Source of the DNA: Dryococelus australis
Taxonomy: Eukaryota; Arthropoda; Insecta; Phasmatodea; Phasmatidae
Direction: 5' to 3'
DNA: 64,000 nucleotides
NCBI GenBank assembly: GCA_029891345.1
Contig: CM057009.1
Location: 301,607,466 to 301,671,465, forward strand
A model generated the notes under the pieces. The model did not search any database. It was not told the DNA's origin and was given only the letters and a program-made list of their open reading frames with translations. Made by a program: the position numbers and the translations under genes. This document shows positions 12,095 to 25,418 of this stretch, piece after piece (position 1 is the first letter of the stretch; each line of letters starts with the position of its first letter).

Positions 12095-13640
12095 TAGTTA
12101 ACCCCTTAATACATTATCTTGAGTATTCTCGTTCACGTTCAATAGGCGATATCATGGTCGGTGGTGTACAAGATCAGGAAAAAATAACAATATAAACAAC
12201 GCCATTTTCCAAGCCAATGCTATTGGCTGTTGCTAACACACGAAAATTATATCATTGATTCCTGCCAGTGCCATAGACCAATAGAAATTCTTTTCATATG
12301 TTCTATCATTTTGGTTATTACAAGGAATTCTTAAGTACATCTCAAACCAAAAATCTCCTCTTTCGCAACACATGGAGAGGAAAATTAATGCTTAAGTCAA
12401 GGAGTTAAAAATACAGAACTGAAATTGCCTACAAAACTTACATTCCTTGATATTCAGGTTGAGAGGAATACCTATTCGCCAGAAAGTAAAATTTGCTATA
12501 CAACTGTTTCCGCACCACACAGCAACACGACATTCATAAAAAAAATATCCGGAACACCCGGAAATCGGTTAATTTTTTGATTTGGTTGACACAGTTTTTG
12601 ATGTGACGAATGCAAGATTCATTCACGACAAACGTAAAGCATTGCACAGGGCTTTCGGGTTTCGATCGAAGGAGCAGTTATAAATAATTACATAAAACAT
12701 TTATGTCGTTTCAGAAAAGTTTATTAAGGTATGTTATAACGCCATGGCTACAATAACGCTACTTTTCTTTGTTTGTGTGTATATCTAGTTTTTGCCCGCT
12801 TTTTATACCAAACTGTCGCTAGCTCTCTCACAGAGAGCTCGTGACAGTACTTCACAAGTCCTGAACTTTAAAATTCCGCGCTGATAAAATCAATTAACTT
12901 CACCACTCTCTTTTATCCCGTACAGGCAGGGAAAAAGAGAGTAAAAATCAGTTATGGAAACAGCTCCCAGGCGCTACCCTGGGAATCCTGTACAATAGTG
13001 TTGCTTTGCAGCTTGAAGTATGTTTGATGGGTGCGGAGGGGGGCGGGGGTTAGCCTCTCCTCGCCTCCGCAAACTAATTGATAACCAACTGGGTGGCCAA
13101 GGTTCCTCACAAGGAGCCGATCTACCCCCGCGCTGAGGGAGTAGCGTCCCAGTGATGTAAAATGGCGGGTCTAGTTTTTGCAGCAGCCCCGACTACCTGC
13201 GCCAGGTAGTTTTCGCCGTCCCTTCGTGAGGCTTCAGTTGAGTTACAAACTTTGCGTAAGTAGGACGCACCGTTATTTAGACAGCACACCAGAAACCATA
13301 TACTTGCTGTATACTGCTGATCCGAGTGAGTAGAAATTTACGTTACCTTGACGTTATTCGGTTTACATTAAGAATGCGCGCTTCATAAGTTTTGCATATA
13401 AAGACTTTGGCGCAACGTAATATCTATTATATATTTAAAAAAAGTGTATTTTTTATTAAGACTGTTACATAGGCAAATATAAGTTTAATGCAGCTGTTTA
13501 TAATAACGCCTTACTTCATGGATGAAATACTACCAGTCATTAAAAATGTGTGGTACTGGCGGAATATTACTATATCATGTAGGTACAGAGGTCGTATAAT
13601 TACTCAATGTTTTTAAAAAGCCTTTTGTGAAGCTTTTTAT
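12095..13640. other. No gene seen; GC-rich patch in the middle
   Basis: AT-rich except about 12985-13260, which is GC-rich with G-runs and the inverted pair CTACCTG/CAGGTAG near 13193-13210. No coding motif was found. Confidence 0.5.
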
Positions 13641-13654
13641 CGAAAAAAATGTTC

Positions 13655-14062
13655 TGCATATGAAGAGCATAATTAATACGAAGAAAATTTTAAATTCATT
13701 CTTAGTTTTTTAAGATATAATTTTACAGTTTACTAGTAAAAATACTGCTCAACAGCATAGAATTTAATATTTATAGTTTATAGGGAACAGTATTATATTT
13801 TGTTGTTAATAGGAGAAAGTACTGTTCAACAGCATAACATTTAGTACCTATAATTTGTTTTTAGTAAAAAAATCCCATAGTTTATTAGGAGAAAGAACTG
13901 CTTAACAGCATAAAATTTAAAATTAATGCTTTCTTTTTAAGAAATAATTTCGTAGTTTACTAGGAGAATGTACTGCTTAGCAACGTAACATTTTAAATTC
14001 ATTATATGTTTTTTAGAAATAATTCAATAGCCTACTAGCAGAAAGTACTGCTCAACAGCTGT
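13655..14062. repeat. Degenerate minisatellite, unit about 80-90 bp
   Basis: The block AGGAGAAAGTACTGYTCAACAGCAT recurs about five times, each followed by an AT-rich spacer with TTTTTTAGAAATAATT-like words. Copies are strongly diverged. Confidence 0.75.
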
Positions 14063-14079
14063 CCAGATTTTTTATAGGT

Positions 14080-14150
14080 CGACCTCTGGTGTAAGGTTAA
14101 GGTTGTTTGCCTGCTTGGAGGTCGTGGGTTCCAGTCCCATTTCAGACATA
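14080..14150 (+). other. tRNA-like sequence (pseudogene or SINE head)
   Basis: TGGTGTAAGGTTAAGG resembles an A-box and GTGGGTTCCAGTCCCAT forms a good T-arm with a B-box. The acceptor stem does not pair well, so a working tRNA is unlikely. Confidence 0.35.
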
Positions 14151-14634
14151 TTTTTACAAGGCAGTTTTAATTGTAAGTTACATAACAATCCAAGCCATCC
14201 CCTGTTACTTCTACGGCATAAAACGAGTGACATCAATAAGAAATAAGTTATAAAACATGTTTGTAGTAAAGCTTTTTTCGAGATATCATAGTTACGTAAT
14301 GTTTTCCGGTGGATTGCTTCATTTCCTCATCCCTCCCAACGTATAATTTCACATAACTTATTTAGTTCGACGATTAGCAAGTTCTTCATGACGAGAATCT
14401 TTTCTTGTGGTCCGTATCAATGAAAGTAAATTAATTTCCGAACAGTATTTTTTTAAAATAAATATTTGCTTTTTCCCTGCTTAAAGTACTGTATGGGCGG
14501 CAGAGGAATGGCTCATATACGAGCTAAATATAAATTAACATCAATGGCTTGCCCGGGACAGCGCCAAAATCTTACGCGCGGAGCAATTTTCTACGAAAAG
14601 ATACCTAATTAAGGTAATTTTTTTGTAGGGATTT

Positions 14635-15840
14635 ATGGGGCGATACAAGTCACAAGGAATTCGAGGAAACTGGCCGCAAGAGCAACTCCTCAGGGCGGTA
14701 GAACTTGTCCGGCAGGGCTCCAAAGTAGAAACTGCTGCCAGATGCCAACATCCCACGCAGAACATTGCGTGACCACTTGTTACGTAACAGTTGTGTTAAG
14801 AAACTTGGACGAGACCGAATTTTGGCACAAGAACAAGGAAATCAACTCGTCGGTAGAATTAAAAAAAATGCAAGCAGTTGTTTCTGTTTGACAAGCAGGT
14901 TTGTGAAGTAGTTGTCAATTACTCTGCTTCAAATAAAATTAAAAATCAGTTTCGTGGTAGGAAAGCTGAAAGAAGGTGGTTTGATACTTTTATGCTTCGT
15001 CACGCTGAACTGTCAATGAGAACTCCAGTATCTCACAGGCATAGGAGGTTGATGTGTTTCAACAGAGAAACACTAGGGCGATATTTTCAACTTTTGCTAG
15101 TAACTATTGTTGAAATTCAGTTGTCCAAATCACCACAGCTAATTTATAATGTTGATGAGACAGGACTTCAGTTGTGTTATGGCTCTCCTGAAAAACTTCT
15201 TGCCCAGAAAGGAAGCAAAAGGACCAATGCAGTTACAAATGCTGAGAAAGGGGAAACAGATTCTGTTTTAGCCTGTATAAATGGAACAGGGACAAACCGG
15301 ACCCCCCTTTCGTAATCTTCAAAGTTAAAAATAAGAAACTCGAATTTCGGGATGGACTTCCATCTGGCTCAGTTTTTGCGATGACTGGAAAGGACTACAT
15401 GCAAACCAAAGAGTGTTGCGGCTGGCTTCAGTGTTTCAACAAGCATCGTTTAACAGGAAATCTTCTCCTAATCTTGGATGGACATGCAAGTTACCAAGAT
15501 GTGAGTGTGCTGGATATGCGGAATCACTTAGAATTCAACTTTCAATTTTACCTGTTCATTGCAGCCATTACCTCCAGTCTCTGGACAAAGGATGTTTTAA
15601 GGCTTTGAAAGTTACTGGACGGAAGCTGTTGACACATTTCGAAGAGCAAAAAATCTGGGGCGTCCTATTGGAAAACTTCAGTTTACTAAAATCTTTTGTG
15701 GAGCTTGGCTTAAATCAACAAGTCCTAATAACGCTGTTTCGTTCTTCCATGAAACAGGGATACGTCCTTTTAAGAGTGTTATATAGGAACCTCAAACTCG
15801 GTGTTCGCCTCTCAGGACTGAAAAAAAAGGAGCATCTGGG
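14635..15840 (+). pseudogene. pogo/Tigger-type transposase relic
   Basis: Tc1/mariner-superfamily pogo elements encode an HTH DNA-binding domain and a DDD catalytic domain. Here MGRYKSQGIRGNWPQEQLL (from 14635) begins a Psq-type HTH. After a frameshift, NIPRRTLRDHL and LAQEQGNQLVGRI follow. The catalytic part has YNVDETGLQ with the first Asp at 15154, LLLILDGHAS with the second Asp at 15477, and, after another frameshift, LPVHCSHYLQSLDKGCFKAL with the third Asp at 15584. LAQKGSKR and AEKGE between them are typical of the family. At least three frame changes break it. TTTTTTTGTAG just before 14630 looks like a splice acceptor and may be chance. Family assignment is firm; the exact subfamily is not. 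Confidence 0.85.
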
Positions 15841-16955
15841 CGGAGTCTCGGGGCCGGGGCGTGGTCAACTCAGGGCAGGTGATGCCAGACCTAGGTGTGT
15901 GGAGGGAACGGACTCGCCTTACCCTCCCAACAGTGGGGCGTCATTCTCTCTCCATGAAGGGCTGGGGTAACATCACCACAGAAATCCCTGACCACCTGTT
16001 CCAAGACCACTGCTTGCTGCGCGACCACCATTCAACGTAGTAATCAATTTATGAATATAGCCTGTTCGTGGTTTATTCACATTTCAAAAATTAAATCTTT
16101 GAAAATCACTTTGTGTATGACGTTATTGGTTGTTTCCGAAATAATGCCATGTATAACAAACATTTTATGAACTTTAGTTAACATAGAAATACATTATTTT
16201 TTTGTTCAATCGAACTTTTAATTATATTTTGTCTATAAACTTAATCATTTCATTTATAATCAATATGCATGAAGACAGGGAGGTGTAAGTACGTTGGTAA
16301 TGCCTAGTAAGAAGTGGTTCTTACGCAACTTATTATTAAACTCAGTGCACACGAATGCGGTGCGCTGTCCCTTTGGTGTCATTCTTAACTGGGTTAAGCT
16401 TTGTTCGCATTAGGCGGAGGAATATCCTGGAAGTATAACTTTAGCAAAGCTTAAAAAAAGTTTGAAGTTATAGGCCTATAACTTATTTCGATTGGAATGT
16501 AAATTTATTTGAGGAAAGAAAATCACTACAATGAGCTTACTTGTCGGAAATTCCAGATGACCTTGTAACATTAAGTTTGTAAAACAAAATTTTGGTTAGA
16601 TGAAACCTTCGAATAAAAAATTCGTCACCATACATAAAAAAAACCAGATCTCTTTCAAAGTTTTTGGCTTCGGTCCTTTTCTCATGTTGCACAAAAACAT
16701 GTCTTTAACATCATAATTAATTTCAATCCAATTACCCATTTTGTTTATAAAACTCTAACCTCAACTTTAACACAAACAAAAATTTTAAGATGGTGACTTG
16801 TGGTAGTGGCAACCTTGTGTTAAACCAGCTAACGAGAACTCAGAGTAGCTGCTAGTTTAACAGAAATTTCGACATTGAATTCAGCGATAACAAGGAGTTG
16901 TAAAAGGCGCTAACAAAAACTTCGCCATTAAAGTGACAGTTAAGGGTTAACGGAC
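15841..16955. other. GC-rich tail then AT-rich DNA, no gene seen
   Basis: 15841-16030 is GC-rich and may be the tail of the pogo-like element or another insert. The remainder is AT-rich with no recognised motif, although the missing N-terminal half of the downstream DNA polymerase would be expected here. Confidence 0.4.
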
Positions 16956-19640
16956 ACTGTAACAAATATTTGTAAAAGTGGCCCTAAGAATAACAAAAAA
17001 GTCTTTGTTTGCGATCGTTGTCTCCAATACTTTGTCAGTGAGGAGAAGCTCGCAAATGATACTATTATCTGTCAGCAACAAAAGTCTGTTCGCAGTACTT
17101 TCCCTAATAAGAACGATAAGTACTTGGAATTTCAAGATTATAGCAAACAGCAAAGATTGGGTTTCGTCGCCTATTACGATGTAGAGAGTTATTTAAAACC
17201 CTTGTCCACTTGGCTGTCCAATAATGAGACAAGTAACACAACTATCATAAACCAACATATTATATGCTTGTAGCATTTTGTTGGTATGTTTATACAGTCC
17301 GGCTTTATCTGACTACTTTGTATTTGTGGGTGAGGACTGTATGTATCAATTAGTAGATAAATTGGTTGAATTGGCAAAGTGGGTTGCAGGAATATACAGC
17401 GTAACTGTCCCGATGAAGCCAAAAATTGCTGCTGATGAAGCTAGGTTGGTGGCTCTAAAAATTTTTTCCTATTTGTAAGAAAGAGCTCGGTACAGATTTT
17501 GTGGTCGATCACGACCATATGACGGGAGAAATCAGAGGTGGTGCACATAAAAATGCAACTTGAACTTCAGACTAGCACAAAAAAAAATTGTAGCTGTATT
17601 TCACTACCTGCAAAATTATGATACTCACTTTCTTATAAAGCCTCTGGCTGAACATCACGTAACACAACCGAACAGATCCGTGGTAATTGAAAACCCGGGT
17701 ACAATTAAGGTGATTGGAATGACTCTAGAAAAATATAAATCCATTACCAAACACATTCTCAATGGGACTGACTTCAAGTCGTGCATTTGCGTATCATTGA
17801 CTCATTTCAGTTCACGAGCGCATCTCTGGACTCTTAGGCAGGTAATTTGTAGGCAGGTAATTTGACACCTACGGAGTTAAGAATCACCCGCTCACTGTTT
17901 CCAGACAATACTAAGTTTGAATTGGAGAAAAGGAAGGGAGTATTTCCTTATGATTTTGTTAAATCTGTAGACAGTATGATGTATACATCACTCCCACCAA
18001 AGGACGCATTTCGTAATGTTGTGAAAGGCGAAGGCATTAGCGATGAGGATTACGCTCATACCCAAGCCGCCTGGGATGTGTTCAACTGCATAAACTTGTT
18101 GAAGTATGCCATTCAGTATTTACGTGTGGACACATGTTTTCTGGCGGATGTTTTTGAAAATTTCAGGACTGTATGTTTGGATAATTACGGTCTTGACCCC
18201 GCCATGTATGTCACAGCTATGTCCCTTTCATGGGACGCCCTCTATTTGCAAAGACAGGTGCGTGGTTAGAGCTGATGACTGATCCCGACATGTATCTTTT
18301 TGTAGAACGCGGGGTTTCCAAATTCCAGGTTTCCAATTTGCATGCAGAAGCCAAAAATATTTACATGGGTGAAGAGTAGACCCTGCTGTGGCATCGAAAT
18401 ACATCTGCTATTTCAACGTAAACTTATTGTACAGTAACATAATGAAATAGAAGCTTCCGACTGGCAATTTTGAGTGGGTTAAGTCGGACGTGTTTTTATC
18501 GTGGGATTTCACCAACAATGTCAATGATGGGAACACTTGTTTTTTCGCAGAAGTGCATTTGTCTTTTCCAGACGAATTCCACAATGCGATAACTGATCTG
18601 CCTCTTGCCCCAGTAACTGGCATAGCTTCGAACGGTTCTCATGAAAAACTACTTCTGACACTGTGCCGTGGAAAAATTATGTTGTACATGGTGTAACACT
18701 GAGGCACTATTTGATGTATGGAGCCAAACTCTATGCTGTTCATCACATTCTGCACTTTGAACAGGATGCATGGATTGCTCCATACATCATATTCAATATT
18801 GAGAAATGTACCCAGGCTGCAAACAAATTTGAGAAATAGTTTTTTAAATTAATGAATAATTCCATATATGGAAAAAACCTTGCAGAATGTCTGCTGCGAA
18901 CGGGACATAAGAGTCGTATCGTGGTATGACACTATTAACAAAGTGGAAGAATTGAAAGGCATCCTACATTCCAGGCACTACAAATTATCGACAAGAATTT
19001 TGTCCTAATCGAGATCTCGAAGAGCTGTGTTGTTTAACAAGCCTTTGTACACCAATGTTGTCATTCTAGTCCTGTCCCAATAGACCCATTATGAGTTTCA
19101 CTGTCAATATATGCATAAGAAATTTCCTCCGAGAGCATTGCACCTGATCTATTCTGACACATACTCGCTCTTGTATGAAATTCATTGTTATAATGTTTAT
19201 AATGTAATTGCCCCAGATTTGAAAGTGCGGTTTGATACATCTAACTGTGTGCTCGATAATCCGCAAAAATTCTCATGTGAGAACAAAGGCGTAACTGGAG
19301 TGATGAAGGACGAATGCACTGGCTGCATAATCATACACTTTGTAGGTTTATATCCCAAGCTTTATGCATACATTGTTGCCAATGAACATTGTATACACAA
19401 GGCAAAAGGCTTCAAACCTTTTTTTTTGCAATCACTCAATTACTAGGATTATCGAGAATTCATTGACCATAGTTCAAGGGTACTGGGGACCCAATATCAG
19501 TTCCGGTCGCGCGGTCCCAATGTCTACACCGAATGCATGACCAAGGTGGTCTTATCAGGTTTAGATGACAAACGTTTCATTGAGCCGGATGGTGTGTCGA
19601 CTTTACCTTGGGGGTACTACCGAATCGCGAAATAAACCTT
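16956..19640 (+). pseudogene. Polinton/Maverick-type DNA polymerase B relic
   Basis: Polintons encode their own protein-primed family-B DNA polymerase for copying the element. Blocks seen in order: a zinc-binding-like VFVCDRCLQYFVSEEKL (17001 on); VAYYDVES, the Exo I site with Asp at 17178 and Glu at 17184; GEDCMYQLVDKLVE; CKKELGT followed by VVDHDHMTGEIRGGAH (17505-17543), a signature of Polinton polymerases; YLQNYDTHFLIKPL; KRKGVFPYDFVKS; LDPAMYVTAMSLSWDAL; WIAPYIIF; LMNNSIYGK; LIYSDTYSLLY at about 19150, where the catalytic DTDS has become DTYS; and GVMKDECTGCIIIHFVGLYPK. It ends near 19640 (STLPWGYYRIAK). At least eight frame changes and several stops break it. The N-terminal half is absent. 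Pieces lie on one strand in the right order, so this is one decayed gene. Confidence 0.92.
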
Positions 19641-19794
19641 TTCCCCAACCCTTGAATCACTGCAACAACAGCCGGCCAGCCTACCACAACTGCCAACCTC
19701 TCATACCAAATGGGAGCCAAACAACAAGTGAGCCACACCACCATCAACTGGAAGCCAGACGAGTGAGCCACACCACCTATTCCAAGAATGCATT

Positions 19795-20590
19795 ACATCA
19801 CAGCTGTCTGCAACATGACTGCCTGTCATCAATGCATCATTCTAAAAGATTATGCAAACGCGTATCTTCACTCTACAGCATCTGCTGCATAAGCACCCTC
19901 GACAGCATTGAACCAACAACCTCTCTCTGCTCGAGACTACATTCATATCCGCTGGATCGCTCGGCGGGCCCTGTGCCTTTCTACCTGGACCACGCGCATG
20001 CATCCTGCTGCTATAGGCTGTTCACTGTAAAATGAGTACTTTTGAAATTCCTGCTTAAGATATACTTGTATGCACATTGTGTATTCTTCCGCCTTATGTA
20101 AAATTAACATTTTGATAGGTCTCATTACTTTATTCATGCATCGGTAAATTAAAACTGTGAAATTATTAGAAAAGTAAATACTTTACAAATCTGTTCTGTT
20201 TTACACTTCAACACATTAAAATAAACAGAAAGCAAAATAAATAATTTATGTTATCACAAATGGTTACCTAAGACTTTTTATTTTATTTTAAGAAAACGAA
20301 TTACTTTACATCCATTGTTACCAACTTTACTGGGCGCATGTCACTCAGTGCATCCATTACAATATATGCGAGTAGAAGCAGTGATTATTTTCTAAGGTTT
20401 ATTTCTAAAGTTCTTACTTTATTGTGAACAGCCAAGACATGCAGACAACTGCATAAACATAGCTACCTGTCTTCAATGAGTTTTCAGCACTCTACCACTG
20501 TTTCTGTGAAGGCGTATCGCCACTTTACAACATCTGCTGCATAAGCAATAGCATCGAACCAACAACTTGCCTATGTTCGTGTATGCTACA
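19795..20590 (+). repeat. Direct repeat pair interrupted by a MITE
   Basis: ACTCTACAGCATCTGCTGCATAAGCA plus ATTGAACCAACAACCTCTCTCTG (about 19868-19940) recurs as ACTTTACAACATCTGCTGCATAAGCA plus ATCGAACCAACAACTTGCC (about 20520-20572). MITE copy B lies between the two. The relation to the polymerase just upstream is unknown. Confidence 0.6.
20012..20434. mobile_element. MITE copy B
   Basis: The left end TATAGGCTGTTCACTGTAAAA and right end ACTTTATTGTGAACAGCC are inverted copies of each other and match copies A, C and D. The interior AAGATATACTTGTATGCACA and TGTGTATTCTTCCGCCTTATG blocks are shared with 47048-47395 and 54325-54712. Confidence 0.8.
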
Positions 20591-20942
20591 ATACCACCCT
20601 CCCCCTTGTGGGCATATGTATGCCTACCTACCTGCATAGTTCACTGCCTGGGTGTGTATCTATCTGCAAGGGGTATTGGATACTTCGTAAACAACAGTTT
20701 CCTACAAGCATCACTGCAATTAGTTTACCGCACAGTGAGGGACATTCCATACCACACCACGCCTAGGAAGTTTCAACATACCAATACATCACGACTCCTT
20801 TTTGAAGTTTCAAACTATTTCTTCAAAGAATCGTCTCGCCTTCCCCCGACATATGTTGGTAGGTGCATCGAAAAAGTGTGAGCTTGACAATAAAAAAAAT
20901 CCCAATTATGACAACATAAATATATATAAATTGTGACAAAAG

Positions 20943-21115
20943 GATACCCTTTCATTGTGCCAAAATTTATCATTAGTTAATCTTTAAAATGATGCCCTTT
21001 CATTGTGCCAGTATAAATAATTAGATTGTCTTTAAAAGCATGCCCTTTCACTGTGCCAAATTTTTTTATTAGTTGGTTTTTAAATGGATGCCCTTCATTG
21101 AGCCAGTGTAAATAA
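20943..21115. repeat. Minisatellite, unit about 48 bp, four copies
   Basis: TGCCCTTTCATTGTGCCA recurs at about 20946, 20994, 21041 and 21089, separated by AT-rich spacers with TTAGTTAATCTTTAAAA-like words. Confidence 0.85.
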
Positions 21116-24100
21116 TTGTTTTTAATAATTAGTTTTCAGTGCGATATTGTAAATAATTTCTCAAGACATCCATACAATTGTCAAATTTTATTGTGAGATG
21201 TTTAAATATATGTTTCTACAGGTTACGACATGACATAATCTTATACAAGAATGATATTTACAGTGTTTTTGTTGAATATTTTTGTGTATTTAATCAATAA
21301 TGTTTTGTTAGAAGAAGAATTTTTAAAAATGTTTTAAATAATTGTTTTTAAAACAGTGTTTTTTGAAAATAAAATAAAAGTTATTTGTGTGAAATCTGTA
21401 TGTAGTGGAACGAAAAAAGTAAGTGATAAATTAAATATAATAGTGGATTTGTTTGTGATTTTAATTGCTTTACTAATTTAAATACCTCAGTATAACATTT
21501 CACTGTCACGCTGTAGTGTTAATGCAATATGTGTTAAGTAAATGTGTGCTTAAACAGGGAAAACTTTTCAATTGAGAGTGCTGGCAATAAACAAATGGTC
21601 TTACATAAAAAACATAAAGTCTTATACAAAAAAACATTTATTTTACATGACAAACATTTTTTATGTGTTAGAATCCACATCTAATATTTAAATTTAAAAA
21701 ATGTTGTGTTTGGAATAGGTCAGGGGAACACACAGATCAATAGTCAGCAAAATAATAATAATAATATTTTACTGACTAATTTGAATTAGTAACTATTACA
21801 GATACAAATGGAAACAAAAATAAATTTACTGTACCTTGTTAAAATATTATGTGAAAGTAATATACGAGTGTTGGGAGATTACCACAGGGGAATGTTTAAT
21901 TATTTGCAGGTGGAATCTCTTTACAGAGAACAAATTTTCAAATTTACTAACAAATATATAGATGGTATAAGGGAGAAGAATAAATGTTTGGGTGGTAACA
22001 CGATAATGGTTAATAAGATTAAACACTTAATTTTCAATCACATACCCCATTGAGTGTTATCTTAAAAAACTAAATACTTAACATGTAGAATAATTCTTTG
22101 AAAAAAAATACCATTTGTTCATTGAAAGGTCAAATATTCAAGTTTATAAGTTTTCAAGTTTAGTTTATAAGTTTTCTACAGCAGTGATTGAATGTGTCAG
22201 CAAAATCTGTATGCGGTGTTGCTGTCTGCTGAGAGATGTTGCTGCTTGGTGGAGCTATGGGCTGCTACACATGGAGTTTGGTGAAACTCTGTGTACCACA
22301 GACATAGCCTATGCTACAATATATACACACCTAATTGAAATTAAGATATTTAATTTACTCACAATGTAAGGGAAATATTTATGAGACATAGTACATGTTG
22401 TGGGGCCACACGACTGACTGTTTACAATATCGAAAAACATTTTAGACTTGTTCGGAAACATTTGCTTTTTAAAATTAATATTTATGAGTTAGATGTTGAC
22501 ATACTATGGTAAAAACTTAAATTAATGCTATATAATGTGGGATTTCTTGTTATGTACCAACATTTTGTGTAGCATACTTTTAAACTGACATGATTAGTTT
22601 AAGTATTACACATTGACTAATGTCAGTTACAAAGGTAAGTTTGGTTTCTTATATATTAAATGTTTGTCAAATCTTCGAGTATTATAACAATAAGTTTTTA
22701 CTAACACAATGTGTGACACCTAATATATTGGATAAATTTTAAATGGAAAAAATGTATGTTAGTTAGCAGATTCATATATTGGAATGTTTTGTGTAAAAGC
22801 CTAAAGTAGACCTAGAAGGGCGATAAGCAACACCACAGGCTCTGGCAGTTGGAAAACAATTTTTGAGTATCATTCAGCCAATATTACTGTCAAATAATTT
22901 TTGATGGTTATAGTATTTTAACACTATAACAATGACAATTACATTTTTAAAACACAATGTATAGGCAATGGCTTGGCAACGGGATGTTGAGAAAAGATGA
23001 AGGTGAGCGGCGAATCGCGCAACCCATTAGAATGTACCATATTTAATTTAGCAACACTAGCTATAGTTACCAAAGGAGGCACATTGTGGAGTATTTGCCC
23101 TGGGGTATTGTATAGTGCGCGACTAATGATATTTGTTTAGTTTGTTGCTATATTTGATACTGTATATTTATTTACTTGTAATGTTATATTTAATTAATTT
23201 TCCTGGAATTGTGTCGGTTAAAGTTAGTTGGGATGTAATTCTGCTTTAAATAGCAGTAGGGAAGTGATATTTGAATTTTCAACGGCTGTTTCATCAATGC
23301 CCTAAGCGGATGTGATGAGAGAGGGTACAAGAGAGAGAGAGAGAGAAAGTGTGTGTGATAGCTGGGGGAACTGCGCAGATACAAATACGTACAAGGTCTG
23401 TCTGGTGGTCAGTGCAGAGTTGATTATCAAACCTGCTGAGCTCCCATTCATTATTTATATATCACAGTCATACTTGCATGTGTACACATAGGAAATTAAG
23501 TTCGTAAATTTACTAAACGAATTGTCTATTAGCATTTTGAATAGCAAGATATATGTGACTTAGCATTGGAGCGAGAGCCAATGAGTGTGGAGCAGGGCCT
23601 GGGTGGATTGCTGCGGGCTGGATCGGCACATAAGGCTTAAATGTAAGTTGTATTGCGTGGCTAGTAACATGCTTGTTTAAACTTAATGTGTCATGAGTGA
23701 TCATTCAATGAGTGGTTTTACAGAAATATTTCTCTAGTTATATATATATTTCATTTGATGTGCATATTTGTGTTTCATTCGTTTTGTGTGGTTTGTAGTT
23801 GTATCGTCAAATAAAATGATAAATTGTCTCATTGCATTATACTAGGTTTCGTTTTTACTTCATTACTTGTGGTTGTTTTTGATTAATTGCATTTTGTTGG
23901 CTGTTTGCCGTAGGTGTTTCATGTAGTTGTATTTAAAAGTAAGTCGTTTTTTATGTTTCATTAGTTTCTTGTGGATCGTATTTGTTTCGTGTAGTTGAAA
24001 TGTAAGTTGTCTCATTGATTCTGGTTAGTAAATACATCATTGATTGATATGCTATTTAGTTTCTCTAGTATATTTTTAATATTGTGTGTTTGGTAATAAT

Positions 24101-25149
24101 TTGATATCATGGGAATGGTAATTATTTCATGTTTTGGTTTTAGTATATTTTCAAACAATATATTTTCATATATCATTGCATGTAATTAGTAAATGAGTCA
24201 TTGATTGATTTGCTACTTTGTTTCACTGATAAACTTTTTAAAGTTGTGTGTTTGGCAATAATTCTTTGTTTCATTATTTATAATTATTTAATGTTTCAAG
24301 GCATAGTCATGCCCTTCAAATGCTATATTAGTGTATTTAGTTATTTTAACGCACATCACAGCCACTAAGGTGGCTGATTCCCCTCCCCCCTCACACAGAA
24401 TCCCAGCAACCAACTTCATTTCAAACTCAGCCTCCACTCAAGAAGGATCTACTCCTCTTTCCCTCACCCACCCACTGAGCTCAGTACAGTCTGACTTCGC
24501 AGATGATGGACCTAATTTACTTTTATGCCCTCCTCATATATGCTGCTGCTGACACCCATCACAGCTCATCACCTGCCAGATGTCCAAGGGTGAAGACCTA
24601 TGGTGGTGCTCTTGATGTTAACCCTTAGGCCACTCTTGTCCCAAATGACACTTATGTCACTCTTGCACCAAGGACAACACACACACATATATATATACTG
24701 CTGCCCCCCTTTTCTCAGAGCTCAGTCGACTTTAAGATGTCCAATGGTGAACATCTAACCATTTCGATTTTAAAAACTAAAAAAAAAAGAAAAATACAAT
24801 TAAAGGATTATCCCTTTTTACACTTATCCCTTTATCTTGGATCATCTGCAATTAACCCTTTACCTGTAATTAACCCAGGTAAATAAATCCAGGTGCGATT
24901 ACACAGGTGCGAAAAACCATTTACTGTTTCAAGACGTACATGCTCACCCTACTGGTGCCATGTGGCTCATTGTCATGCCCATTATACATACTGGTATGCA
25001 ATGTGATTGCCACAGTTCAGAATAAGTGCCACGATCATGCACTGTGTTACTTATTGCCTTATCGTGTAAATAAATCACTTTATATACAATTCACAAAAAG
25101 TTTGGAATATTGTGAGATAAGGCAGTTTGTGTGGTAGGAGTTATGTAGT
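21116..25149. other. AT-rich DNA, no gene seen
   Basis: About 4 kb with only short open frames (the longest 84 codons) and no domain motif. It holds a GA-rich microsatellite at about 23329-23347 and a CA/TA patch near 24680. If the polymerase and the capsid genes belong to one Polinton, this would be its decayed middle, but nothing here shows it. Confidence 0.45.
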
Positions 25150-25418
25150 GGTTTTGTGATCAACAGAGAGTGCACTATCGCATTGAACATGCCTGGGACA
25201 AGCTGAAAACAGCTGGTTTTGATCGTCCACGACCTCCAGAAACACTTCCAGATCTCATAAGTACTGCCCAGATGGAATTGGACATTCGTCCAGAAGATGA
25301 CATGAACACATTGATTACAAGCATGCCAGGGCGTGTTACGGACCATGGGACCTGTACAATGCACATGGAGGACATACATGGTACTAAGATGCAGTGGGAT
25401 GAAAGAAACCCTCCGTAG
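25150..25418 (+). pseudogene. Tc1/mariner transposase C-terminal fragment
   Basis: IEHAWDKLK, then PPETLPDL, then a run ending NTLITSMPGRV matches the C-terminal end of Tc1-like transposases, where HxWD, PxxxxEL and LIxSMPxR are conserved and the last catalytic acid sits in the first block. The frame is 82 codons long and no earlier part of a transposase was found upstream, so it is a short scrap. Confidence 0.55.
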
